From: Physcia stellaris
Lineage: Eukaryota > Ascomycota > Lecanoromycetes > Caliciales > Physciaceae
Length of the DNA: 64,000 bases
Direction of reading: 5' to 3'
NCBI GenBank assembly: GCA_018902385.1
Contig: JABSSW010000002.1
Location: 1 to 64,000, forward strand
The position numbers were made by a program, and so were the translations under genes. Below are positions 22,162 through 33,167 of the stretch, piece by piece. Every line of letters begins with the position of its first letter. The stretch's first letter is position 1. The notes beneath the pieces are model-generated. The model saw only the letters and a program-made list of their open reading frames with translations, searched no databases and was not told the origin of the DNA.

Positions 22162-24404
22162 TTATCTGTATGTATAACTGTCTGATAGATGAGGTTGAAG
22201 AAGTCTAAAGATTTGCATTGCTACCGAGATGTTTTTCCCGTGCTCGCAATGGTCACGACTATGTCGATCATCTTGCGTTTGTTTGCACAATTGTACTTCC
22301 AAACATACAGGACACTCCTCTGGCCCTTGAACCTTTTCAATCACGTCTAGACCAACGATGTAAAGGTTTTCCTTCCTTCTCCATTGCGTCGAACATCTGG
22401 GCCAGCGCAGGTTTGACATGATTTTCGGACAATTCGCGCATCGGTGACCAGCAACGATCCTCGGATTGATCATGCATGTCCTCTTCATCTTCGTTCGATC
22501 ACCGATAGCTATACTCTCATAGCTCCTCTTCCTCTTCCTTGCCCCCGTTTTGATACCTTGGTCTTGCTCAATTCTTCCCATAATATCTCCCGACATCTCG
22601 GAACAATCGAAGCCTCTATTCTGCCGCAAGCCGTCCCCGTCAAGACCAGAAAGACTGGCTCTAGCTCGCTTCACCGGGCTGCCGATGATGCTATCTTCAG
22701 ATCCAGGCTCATACGAAGCATGGCTCAACAGTGGTGGGGGTGCTGACTCAAAACCAGTGGCTTTAGGCGGTGTCGATCCCGCTGTGGGTGTGTTGGACGC
22801 TGGAGATTTGCGAGTAGCCGAACTAGCACTTCGCGGCTCAAACGAGTGTTGTCGTTTTAGCTGTATATGGTCAGTATGTCCAACCTTCCGAGCGAGATAC
22901 ACTCTCTCGATGTACTCACTTTGATCTTTTGCACTCCCTCCGCCAGCTCGCCCTGCTTTCTGATATCGTCTGGAGAGAGCGCAGCTTTGGTCAATTCTTG
23001 CGGCTCAATCTCTTCTTCCTTGATAGGCCTGTCACTGAATCCTTCGTCGTCGTCGCTGTCCATGTCGTCCATGTCCTTGGCAGTAGATTTGTTCTTGCCA
23101 TTCCGCAACGAGCCAGCTTCGTTATCTCGAAACTTGGAAAAGCCGAGAGCTCCACTAGGATTCAGCGGTTTTAGTTGGGAAAAGTCCATAGGAATCGACT
23201 TTCGCTTTGCGGTCGCTGCAGGCTTCTCATTCGTCTTCGGAGAGGGAAGTATGCCCATCTTCTGCAATTGTTCTGCACAAATATCAGCTAGCCACTTTTT
23301 GAGGCTCAAGCGGACATGAAACTCACTTTGTCCACGATAGAGGAATGTGAAAACTGCAAAGGGCCTATCCGGTGGATCTATACCTGTCACCGTCTGCGTA
23401 CTTATAGACTTGGGATCCAGGGTTTTCGGTTGTGCAAAGCTTGTGGTATGGTCAACCTCCTCAGTGTTCTCTCCGTTTCCATTCACCCCGCTGTCCGCAT
23501 TTTTCCCCGATTCTTCATCGTCATCATGAGCGTCAAATTGAGGGGAGTATTCGCCCCTCTTTATTTCCCCCGAGGCGAGAACTCGAAAGAGGGCGACCTT
23601 GATCTGGCCGGTTGACTCTGGCACCGGGTCGTCCTCTGATTCCACGCCGGACGATGACTCAACATCTTCATCAGACATCTGCTCCAGCGGAGACCTCTCA
23701 TTCGCTCCGTAGCGTAGGACGTTCTTAGTAGTCCGGTCTGTACGTGACCAGTGTGAAAGGGACTCGTCGTCACTCCCCTTATCCGGCTTCTTTCTCCTCC
23801 GCTTCTTTTCCATCTTTTGTCGTCGACGCTCAATGGTGGCTGCAGCATCTTTGCCCTCCAAGTCTAGACCGTTCAGCCAGCGCTCAAGGCCTACTTCCCG
23901 AAACAAGAACTCTCGCTCAGCGAGGCCACCTCCTTCTGAATCAGGAACGCTAACCCATCGGGAATTGACCCATGTTTCCTCCCCGCGCCGTAAAAGGGTA
24001 GCGACTTCCTCTTTAGCACGACCATCAAAGTAAATATATGCTGCAATGGTCTCATTCGGTGATGTCGTCAGCGGTATATACGGGCCGATAGTACTCGCAT
24101 ATCGTCCTCTCTCCGATGTTACGCTAGGAAGCCCACTGACAATTCGTCCTCGAGGATGGGGATCTTCAGGTGTCGATTTAGGCGCGGAGTATGGGACGGC
24201 CAGTCCCGGAGTGAGGAGCGTGATAGAAATCGCAAATGTAGATTGTTCTGGTCTATTGGATCGAGTATCCTGAGGTAACTTTGGGGGCGGAACTGGGATG
24301 TAGGTACTGATCCGAGAAAACTTGGATTGCTTTTGAACTGAATACTCTGGTAGCGGGCCCTCGGGTGTGTGTAAACTGACTGCTAGGCCCTTGAAGCACG
24401 GCAT
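22162..24404 (-). CDS. Conserved ascomycete protein, DUF7918-like
   Basis: Start at the ATG at 24,404 (MPCFKGLAVSLHTPEG); the TTG two codons upstream is not used. Exons are 24,404-23,327, 23,272-22,920 and 22,860-22,162. The first intron (54 nt, GTGAGT...GCAG) is a multiple of three and has no stop, so it can be missed; removing it restores FLYRGQKQLQKMG. The second is 59 nt. The joined frame gives 709 residues. The N-terminal half is well ordered (YIYFDGRAKEEVATLLRRG, RWVSVPDSEGGGLAEREFLF, GQIKVALFRVLASGEIKRGE). The C-terminal half is charged and disordered, with a basic KRKRS stretch. From memory it fits the DUF7918 family; function unknown, probably nuclear. The last about 105 residues look like a wrong frame: see the finding at 22,489. 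In the alternative frame the protein ends at about 22,340. Confidence 0.8.
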
Positions 24405-25252
24405 GTCCAAGAGGTATTTTGAAGACTTTGGAAGGTGTATCGCAACCCTCCCACCGCCGCTCTGAATAGTGCGTCAAGAAGGAAGCAGCGCCCCAACAAT
24501 CTGTCAACGCGATGTACTGAAAGTCGTTGGGGAGAGCTCAAGGCCGCAATATGGGCAGTTCGGACAAATCTCCACCCTGATAGGAAAATTTCACAGCGTG
24601 TATCTGGAGGCAAGCCAGAAGGTTTTCTATGAAGCTGTTGAGATTTATGTTAGGTAGCTCAAACAACAACGAATATTGACAAAGCGATAGACGGCTGAGT
24701 CGTCCAACAAATGTTTACTATCGAAGTCGAAGCCTTATCAGCACAGATTGTCTCATGAGCAAGTGTCGAGTCATCATGGAGTCAGGTTGGCTCCGTGACC
24801 TTTAGAGCCCTGAGACGTGACCTTCATCCACACTAAGCTACCGTAGGGCTGACAGGGGTCTTCTGACAATGCTCCCCTTTCTGACTGAGGGTCGGTTATA
24901 CTGTATTTGCTTCTTAGATAAACAAATCATGCCAAAATATCATCAGAAGCAACACTAGTTCCTGAACTCTGACTAGGATTCTCGCATCATTGCATACAGC
25001 GAAGCTAACCCCGAATCAAACGAATAGATGCTTGCCATCTGATACTACTTTGACCCTTCGCCAGATCAAATTTCCCCCATAGACACCCCAGCACCTCGTT
25101 CATGACCCAAGTATATACATATATAGTCTGTGTCCCCATGATAACGCCCTAGCTCCTAAGCACGAGTTTCAGTATACTCGAATCGCTGTTTTTGACGGAC
25201 GGATATGTGAAATTAAATAAGAGAAAAAACGAAGAGCTTGTCCCATCGAACA
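24405..25252. other. Intergenic, no recognised gene
   Basis: About 850 bp between the start of the DUF7918-like gene and the stop of the next minus-strand gene. Short overlapping frames at 24,435-24,657 lie on both strands of the promoter and 5' UTR and do not resemble proteins. Confidence 0.5.
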
Positions 25253-27542
25253 CTAATCATCGACCCATACGCATTGGCAAGGTTCCGTCATTGATCTCTT
25301 CTCCTGTGAATTCATGCTGGAGGCTTCCATCGGGGTTCTCCTTCGCCCAGAGCCGCCTCCATACTCAAGTCGGTTCTGCTGCATTGGCTCCACCTCGTCA
25401 AGTTGCTGCACAAGGGGAGGGTCTGCTGCGGGGACCAGATCGTAATTGTCAAGTAACTGCATCTGCTTGCAGTATGGTTGTGGACTGTTCACTGTACGAC
25501 GTTCTTCAAGTTTCCATCTTTTCGGGAGTGGTGGTCCTGTAGCTTGACGCTTTGACCGTTGCTCTTCGGTCGCTGACAGAGGGCCATTGGTTGAGGTAGC
25601 GAGCAATGGTGATGCAGAAGTGGCTGCTACTTCAGAAGCTAAAGCATCGGAGAATGTTGACATGGGGGCCAATGGTGCTGATATTCCAACCGCATCATCG
25701 TTTTCTTGAGTCGCATATATAAAGCCTTCCAATATGGTATCATTCCATATGCAGTACCATGGTTTATCGGACGGTTGGATTTTCTCGGTTTTGGGTCCAG
25801 CCCTTCTACCTCCTTCTACTATGCTGTTTGAGGCTTCAATGCCCCGGGTCAGCGACCGTTTCGAACCGCTATGAACGAGTTCTACTTCCTTGATGATGAC
25901 GACTTTATTATAGAGCTGCTGGAAGAAGTACGCCGGTCCCTTACCACGGTCGTTCTTATCGTTCATGACAGTTAAAGTAACCGGAGCCACCAGTTCTGGT
26001 GGCTGAGCACCATAGCGAGGGAAATCAGGCTTGATTCCAGAGCTTACGTTTACCAGAGGAATTCTATTGCCACTGTCAATGATTTTAAGGCTGATGCTTG
26101 GCCCATCTGCACAGGACCAAGAATTGTTTTGGGCGGAGTTCAGACATGCGTTGCTAGATTTTTCCGGACTTTTCAGAGGAACGGCGAATGAGCCTGTTTG
26201 GAGCGGTGGAAGATTACTAGGCGTTGAGGTAACAGGTTCAGCGTCAATTAATGATGTCACGGTGACCGTTGCGCTGTCTTCGTTAGTATTGATTCAAGAT
26301 CGGTAATTGAATCCCTTACAATGCTGGTTGCGAACTTTGCGCCGCCGCTAGCTCACGCTCGACATATCTATGCCGAAGAGCACCACCAACGGCTCCCCCA
26401 ATCACAATGATAATAAGGGTTATAATAGCGACTACCCAAAGCCAGGAGGGAAAAAACCCGCATATTTTTTTCTTGGTTTTGCTAGCTACAACTTCTTTGA
26501 AATTGCCGCCTTCATCAATCGAGGAATCGTTTCCAACTTGTGCTGAATTGGCTTGAGTAGTGTTGCCACGCTCCGTCCCAGGCCCCAAGAGGTTATGGGA
26601 CGTATGTCCATGGTCAGGACTCGGATCGAAGCCAGGGGGGTGCGACACCAAGCTTCTGTCCTCCGTGTGTTCAGCTGGGCTATGGTTTGAAGTCTCTTGC
26701 GATCCTTGGAGATCTCTCCCGAAAGCGATGGGTTCTCGCTCTGGTATAGCATTGCGTTCTTTAGGAGGAAGGTCTGTGGGGTACCTCGTATAAGGCGGTA
26801 ATTGCTCGGTATGACCGTCGGGGCCAATCAGGTCATCTGCATCCTCTCCGTCAGGTCTAAGACGCCTCTGATATGACTGAGCCGGCACGAAATTCATGAG
26901 TGATGTTGTTTGAACAGGAAGTGTAGTCATGGAGAGGTCCTCTTCGGAGACTGTGTTCTGAGAGTACATGCCATACGGATGGGAGGGTCCGGAAGGTCCA
27001 GAGTAGTTCTGCAGAGGCGTCCTTGCCGTTGATCCTGTTGCATTGCTAGGCGTCCGGCCAACCCCGACGTCTTGGTCCTGGCTATACATTGCATAAGGAT
27101 GACTTGGGCCTGTCGTGCCTTGGTAAGGGCTTTGCGCTCGTGATACAAAGGCGGTCGACGCATCGCTTAGATTTCTGCGGATTGATCGAGTCGAAGCTTC
27201 ATCGACTTGTGATGCGGTGCTCTGAGAGTAACGAACGGCTGACGAGGTTGGGTTGGTGCTCTCTGAACGATGGGGGATGTTGCCTCTGCGTAGGGACTCT
27301 AATTCCGGTTGTGGGACCCCTTCTGAAGCCAGTGATGTGGTTGTCGGCCGTCTGGGTGTCGATGCTCCGATGATTTCACTATGTTCGGAGGGAGACGGAC
27401 TTGGAGGGTCGAATGTATCTAAAGCATATTCGTCGCTGAAAACATTGGGGTTTGAGTTGTCTCGAGATCTCCTCCTTGGTACCGGTCTCCTTCTTGGTAC
27501 CGGTGGGGGAGATGTTTGTCGCATAATCTTCTGGTCAGCCAT
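25253..27542 (-). CDS. Single-pass membrane protein with conserved extracellular domain (DUF7820-like)
   Basis: Two exons, 27,542-26,320 and 26,273-25,253, with a 46-nt intron (GTAAGG...CTAACG...CAG), joined in frame as ...QPAFATVTVTSLID... to give 747 residues. Residues 1-360 are disordered, Pro/Ser/Arg-rich and presumably cytosolic (PPPVPRRRPVPRRRSRDN near the start). One transmembrane helix follows at about 367-389 (WLWVVAIITLIIIVIGGAVG). The part after the helix has a conserved region (GSFAVPLKSPE, NNSWSCADGPSISLKI, GKGPAYFFQQLYNKVVIIKE). This layout is that of fungal DUF7820 proteins (family name from memory). The absence of a signal peptide and the single helix suggest type II topology. 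Role unknown. Confidence 0.85.
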
Positions 27543-28145
27543 GTCCGTCTGGTTTCTTCAGTCCAAGTACATAGACATGCACCAAGCGCGGCGGGCGAAA
27601 ACTTCCGGAGCAATCGTTCCCAGACTTCACCAAGGCATAAATTAATGTCGGACTGCTGGACTACCACGCGTGGCCTTCATACGATATAGGCTCTTTATAG
27701 CGAGTTAACATTCATGATATCTTTTGAAGGAATTGGAAGTGGTGGTCAAGAGAAATAGCCGCTAGACCGTTTCACGGACCCGCCGCGGCTCAGCCCCTTC
27801 AAGATGGCACAAGCACGAGCACGATGACATTATTGCATACATGTACATGTAAGTAGACAAGTATGGACTTATATGCAATCCCTGAATCCAAAGGCATCGA
27901 CAAATGTCTATACGATAAGATTTGGCCATCTTGACAAACAATCAAAACACGGATCCAATCTATTCAGGTATCGTTTTCTTGCTCAGCTCTCATAATGCGT
28001 AGTCTATGGTGATATGCAGAAATCAAGGTCTATCAACAAGCACCTGCGTGCTTCTAGTAAAGCGGTTATGCACATTGGTAATGGCTCAGCAGCTCATAAA
28101 TCCAAGCATCACTCGTCACTCGTCAAAAACCTCTTACTTCCAGGA
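27543..28145. other. Intergenic between DUF7820-like and HMG-CoA synthase genes
   Basis: Promoter of the minus-strand gene starting at 27,542 and 3' flank of the minus-strand gene ending at 28,146. About 27,830-27,880 contains ATGTACATGTAAG-type alternating sequence. No gene is supported. Confidence 0.5.
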
Positions 28146-29720
28146 TCATGCCTTGATTTGGTACTTTCGCCTGAACATGTCATCGATCTCTGTAAGATAA
28201 TACGTTCCTGGAACAATTGTTTCTTCGCTACCCTTGGGCTTGTAATCTTTCTGGAGATGGGCCTTCTCTCTCAACATGCACATCTGTTCGAGATGTTAGT
28301 TGCAACGTCTCAATTGATCAGATCATCTAAATCGACAAACCTCATCGTAGACCTCTGGAGCTACTGTTCGTCTCGCGTCCAGTCTCTTATGCAAGTCTAA
28401 ATTCTCCACCAACTTGCTGACATCACCATTCACCTTGACGCTAAAAAGCGAGCTGGCCAATCCACTTCCGTAGCTGAAGAAGGCAATTCTCTTTCCTGAT
28501 AAGTTATCCGCGCTTACGTTGCTTAGAAGTGCGCAAAGTGAGCCATAGACACTGGCTGTGTACATGTTGCCGCACATGGTTGGTACCTCAATGCCGGGTT
28601 GTACCCTTGCCTGAAACTTCTTTTTGCTCAATCCCATGAATGTCTTCTCCACAGTTTTATCGCTGACAGATGCTTCATAGGAGATATCACGCACTTCAGC
28701 CGGAACCGACTCAAACGCGGGAGCATCTGGCGATGCCAAGTAGTCGTTATAAAGCATACGTGCGTACGACTTTGCAACGAGCTTGCATGTTGGAGAATGG
28801 AACAGAACATAATCAAAGCGATCAAGTGGGGTGTTTGAAGAATCTTCAGACTCGTGCACCCCGTTAGCAAGGCCAGCGGACTGCAATACATTTTCCCGGT
28901 CGTTATACGCCTTGTAGCAAGAATCAACTGCTTCAGTATAACACTTGACAGAGAATTGGCCGTCGACAACAGGGTATTCGGAGGTCAGATCCGGCTTGTA
29001 AAAGTCGTAAGCGTGCCTCATGTAGCTGCCACGCTTTCCAGGCTCGAAGGCAAGAGGCGCATCGGGTCCGATCAACATGGCGACACATCCAGCACCCCCG
29101 TTGGACGAGCATTTCCTTTCTTGTATAGCGCAATGTCTCCAGCGCAGACAATAGCGTCACGGCCGTCCCACGCCGAAGATTCTACCCAGTTGATACTATT
29201 AAAAAGAGCGTTCGTTCCGCCATAACATGCATTGACTGTGTCGACACCCTCGATGTTACTGTTTCCAGAGGATTCGAAAAGTTGCATCAACACGGACTTG
29301 ACGGATTTTGACTTGTCCAGCAGTGTCTCGGTACCAACCTCAAGGCGACCGATTGACTTGGGGTCTATAGCATATTTGTGGAGGAGTGACGAGACGGTGG
29401 TAAGAGCAAAAGAGTAGATGTCTGACCAAATTCCGGATTAGCATTAGATACCCGTGCAGTAGGCATTGAAGCGCCCACCTTCTCTGTCATCACAGAAGCT
29501 CATTTTGGTCTGACCGAGGCCAATGGTATATTTGCCTTGCGACACTCCATCGAATTTCTCGAGCTCGGCCTGGTCTACACACTGCAGAACGCTATCAGCA
29601 AGAGTCTCATGGGTTGCGAGCTCTCAGAGATCGGGTGGTGAATCCATGTTTAGAACATACCTGACTTGGGAAATAGATCTCAATGGCTTTGATGCCGACA
29701 TTGCGAGGACGAGTGGCCAT
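28146..29720 (-). CDS. Hydroxymethylglutaryl-CoA synthase (frame broken by one base)
   Basis: Makes HMG-CoA from acetyl-CoA and acetoacetyl-CoA, the committed step into the mevalonate/sterol pathway, in the cytosol. Exons are 29,720-29,661, 29,581-29,479, 29,421-28,341 and 28,283-28,146; introns are 79, 57 and 57 nt. The start is [20 protein letters not shown]. Family landmarks are the catalytic Cys block ([16 protein letters not shown]), the [20 protein letters not shown] block, and [16 protein letters not shown] with the active-site His. The end, [10 protein letters not shown], is typical. Expected length is 460 residues. The frame breaks inside the conserved RPTGGAG motif at about 29,091-29,095: five Gs are present on the coding strand where six are needed. 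Exon 3 is 1,081 nt, one short of in-frame. Everything else is intact, so a sequencing or assembly error is likely; a recent pseudogene is possible. Confidence 0.9.
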
Positions 29721-30185
29721 GTTCCCTTATCGTACTGGTCAAGACTGAGCTCTGAGGGGGAATGGATTGTAGGGGCGAAATAGGCGATAGTCGGAGCTCT
29801 GGTTTTGGCGGTGTATTTAGGCGGTGCGGGAAGAAGACTTTAATGTGGGTGAAGAGGGAGTGATGTTTTGATGTTGAGGGGGTTGAATGTGACACGAATG
29901 CAAGCTGGTCCGAGGATGCTCAATGAGATCAGAATGATGAGAGCTTCTCACTCGGATTCCGAATCCCTGATGTGGAAACCCCGTCTTACTCGGCGCCCTT
30001 CTGAAAAGGGACTACTCGTATTCGCGCGAGTCGCGTTAGCGGCAAGTACCTTACCTAAGGTACAGAAGCCCTAGGTTCCCCGCCTAAATCATGCCAAGAC
30101 AGCTGCAAACCCCTATCACCGAGTCTCCTTGCTTTTTCACATGCACCAATCTTTGACCTCCCCACGTCTGCAATAATCAACTCCG
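29721..30185. promoter_or_regulatory. Shared divergent promoter region (HMG-CoA synthase / HAD hydrolase)
   Basis: 465 bp separate the ATG at 29,720 (minus) and the ATG at 30,186 (plus). It must contain both promoters. It includes short C/T-rich stretches but no binding site I can name with confidence. Confidence 0.5.
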
Positions 30186-31338
30186 ATGATCTCGAAGTCT
30201 TGTACGCTCTTGACACTTGACGCTTTCGGAACGCTTTTCAACCCCGAGCATCCATTGCCAAGCAGTATGGGGACGTCGCAAGAAAACATGGAATCACAGG
30301 CTTCAATAACGGGGACGTGGGTAACAGCTTTCGTAACGGTAAGCCAGCTCATGTTGAATAGATGGTCGAATGCAGGCCAGGTCAGATAGTGCAAGAAGCC
30401 TCTATCACTGGCCAGTACTTGGCCGGAAAAGTGGTCCGCATGTACACTAGGTGGGACAGACCACTCTAGATTTAAACGATTTCTTTTTCTCTGTCTCTCA
30501 TACAGATGCAAGACCCGTCATACTGACGCAGCTACACCATAGCATTCAAGCAAGAGTCCATAAACCGTCCCAATTATGGCAAAAAAGTGGGGATGGAAGC
30601 GACTGAATGGTGGACCAATGTAAGATGTCTCAACACTGGCTCGTTGTGACCCCCTCTTATTCGGTACATCTTGCCGTCCTAGATCCTTTCAGCTACATGT
30701 GAATGTGACTTCCCCTTGTTCCGCTTCATGTCTTCCTCTATCTGCTGGTGCCTATCTGATGATGGCAGTAGGTCATCACTTCCACCTTCAGACCCTTTTC
30801 GGAGACCCTCCCAGATGGTTTGGTGCCAGAGCTCCTAACTCGCTTCTCATCTTCTGAAGGCTACGTGCTTTATCCTGACGTACTCCCTTTCTTCCAGGCG
30901 CTTCGTCGCCGTAGGCAGAGATCAAGCAATTCGTCAGAGATACTCCTTGGCATCCTGACTAATTCCGACGATCGCGTACCTTCAATTCTTACGAGCCTAG
31001 GTTTACGCGTTGGCCCATGGCGTTATGGAACGGAGGAAAGAAGGCTCCATGCCACGTCAGAAAGTTATCACGACATTGACTTCGTCGCGCTGAGCTATGA
31101 CATCGGGTTCGAGAAACCGCATTCTGGACTCTTTGACGCAGCACGAGAGATGGCCAGTACTTCTGAAGGCCACATCACTCGTTGCATCCATGTGGGTGAC
31201 GACCTCGAGAAGGATTGCCGAGGAGCCGAAGCAGCTGGATGGACAGGCTTACTCCTTGACCGTGACAATATGTATGCGTTGGACAGCGCAAATCGCATCC
31301 GATCTCTTGCAGAGGTTCAACGTTACATTGACTGTTAA
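30186..31338 (+). CDS. HAD-superfamily hydrolase (HDHD3-like; frame broken by one base)
   Basis: Haloacid-dehalogenase-type phosphatase, probably soluble; substrate unknown. Exons are 30,186-30,338, 30,543-30,619 and 30,772-31,338, with introns of 204 and 152 nt. Motif I is TLDAFGTLF (nucleophile Asp12, near the start). Motif II is LLGILTNSDDR. The motif III lysine lies in IGFEKPHSGLF and motif IV in CIHVGDDLEKDCRGAEAAG. The cap region reads IAKQYGDVARKHGITGF, then ESINRPNYGKKVGM, then EWWTNVI. The frame is broken at 30,242-30,245: after LFNP, only a +1-base correction in the CCCC run restores NPRASIAKQYGD. With that base the exons join to 265 residues. Intron phases support this, since exon 1 + exon 2 is 230 nt, one short of a whole codon number. 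Confidence 0.85.
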
Positions 31339-33167
31339 TCATTGCTATACTCGAGCCAGGTTGACTGTCCAGTGGCGTGGGCTTCATTCGATGAATTATT
31401 TTTCTGGTCTTCTGAACAGATTACGCGGCAAGCAAGTCTCCCAGGTAAAGGTGCCTCCCACCTAGACTGCTTGTCGACTGATGCAGTAACAACATATGAA
31501 TCTTCTGCCAACATCGGGACATCTGGTGAGTGAGTATTATTCGTAAATCTACTCTCAATAATGTGGCCGCTGGTGGCCTAGGACCATCACAGAGATTGTG
31601 GGGGGGCGAACTCTTCCACCTTGATCAATCTTGTCGCTAGAGAGCAGCTACGTGGCCTTACGAACCTTGGGAAGAAAGTCGCCCACGAGCAAACAGACGA
31701 TGAAAGATCAGAGCTACGCTTATCCTTTGCTAGCAGGTTCCAATGTTACTCAACCCTAAAAACTTGCTATCATGTCCCCGACAGAAACATCAAGATGGTT
31801 TCTTTCACCGGCTAAGCATGCAGCAAAATCGTTGGCATTACCTTAGTGAGATGGGAGTGTGGTATCTTCAAGCTACTGAAAACATCATCAAGTTCATTGG
31901 AGATAATTTCAAATAGCTATCTAGGACCTATTCGGCAATTCTACCGATTACCATGATTGTTATAGCTTTTAACGTTATGAATTAGTTGTTTTTGCTGACT
32001 AGTAAGCTGGTACAGGTCTGAATAACAAGGGCCCCGAAAATGGATTTGAAACATGTTTGATATTGAAACATTCCTGAGAGCAAGTGTGGCAAGTCTTCTC
32101 GGAAAAAGTTGATGAGGCTAATAGATCATGCCAATTATTCTGGAGCTGAAAGTTGGCAGGACCATTGAAAGGAGTTGCACACACTACATATAAAGAAGAC
32201 CTTAGTAGCCTCCGAAGATTCATCCAGGCGGTTTCTCCTCGATTACTTGCAAGCATCCCCCACCCCCGAAAGAAACGAGGTGGAATAGCTCTACTCCGAC
32301 CTCGACTCTCCCACATCCCAACAGCCTTATATTCTCTTGGAGGGTGGAAGCCAGGTGGGCTATGTATGATTTGCTTGAGGTTCTCCACCTTAAATTTTCT
32401 CGTTGCTCGGGCTCTCACGCAAGCGAGTCTTTCATCCTTACTCTCTCGGTTCTCAAGCAGATTCTCGTCATGGTGTCAATCTAATTTCGCACGATTCATT
32501 AATCCTGCTTTCCTCCATTAAGTAGTGTTCGGGCTTGTAATCTCATAGCTCACCCCAATTATTTGGATTCTTGCCGGAACACTGTTTCGTAACGACTCCT
32601 TTCATCAGTGCCTGGGAAGCGTTCTCCCCAATAATTCCATTTTCCCCGGAACGCTGTTGCACAATAGCTCTTATCATCAGTGCCTAGGAAGCGTACCGTT
32701 GAGGGATCCTTTCAAACAGATCCCCTGGCAGTACCGTAATTCTCATGTATCATAGCTATCTTGACAGGGGTTTTGCGATGTCTGTTCTTGTTGTCGAGCG
32801 CATGCTTCCCACTCCTAGCATGTATATCGCGCATGATGACAGTCAGACAGGAGGGTACTGTGCGTGGGATATCTGGCATATCGGGCTGCAAAGTCATACA
32901 TAGCGTTTTCGCCCGCGTCTTCAGTGGCTGAAATGGCCCCGTTCTTAAGGAGAACTTGTATTGTCTGAACCCTGTGGCAACAATGTTTATCAATGTTTGA
33001 GCTTTTTTCGTATTCACATCCATGTACAGCTAGGTCCAGGACAGTACGGTAGGGGGCGCTCCTCCGTGTAGCATCGTGGCACCTGCTGTTGACATCTCAT
33101 CCATCTCCTAAAAGTAAGATTACATCAACGGTTTCAAATTGTAAGCTGTCTGAGGTGATGAAGAGAT
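31339..33167. other. Intergenic, 1.8 kb, no recognised gene
   Basis: Between the HAD gene stop and the minus-strand gene stop at 33,168. Short frames (for example 32,153-32,521) give no recognisable protein. It contains a diverged tandem duplication at 32,574. A non-coding transcript or a decayed gene cannot be excluded. Confidence 0.5.
32574..32697. repeat. Diverged tandem duplication, period 72 bp
   Basis: CCGGAACACTGTTTCG...ATCAGTGCCTGGGAAGCGT from 32,574 recurs from 32,646 as CCGGAACGCTGTTGCA...ATCAGTGCCTAGGAAGCGT, with internal substitutions. Two copies, intergenic. Confidence 0.75.

Noticed and set aside
30137-30511. 124-codon minus-strand frame over the first HAD exon
   Set aside because: Antisense to the HAD catalytic exon and its first intron, no resemblance to a known protein.
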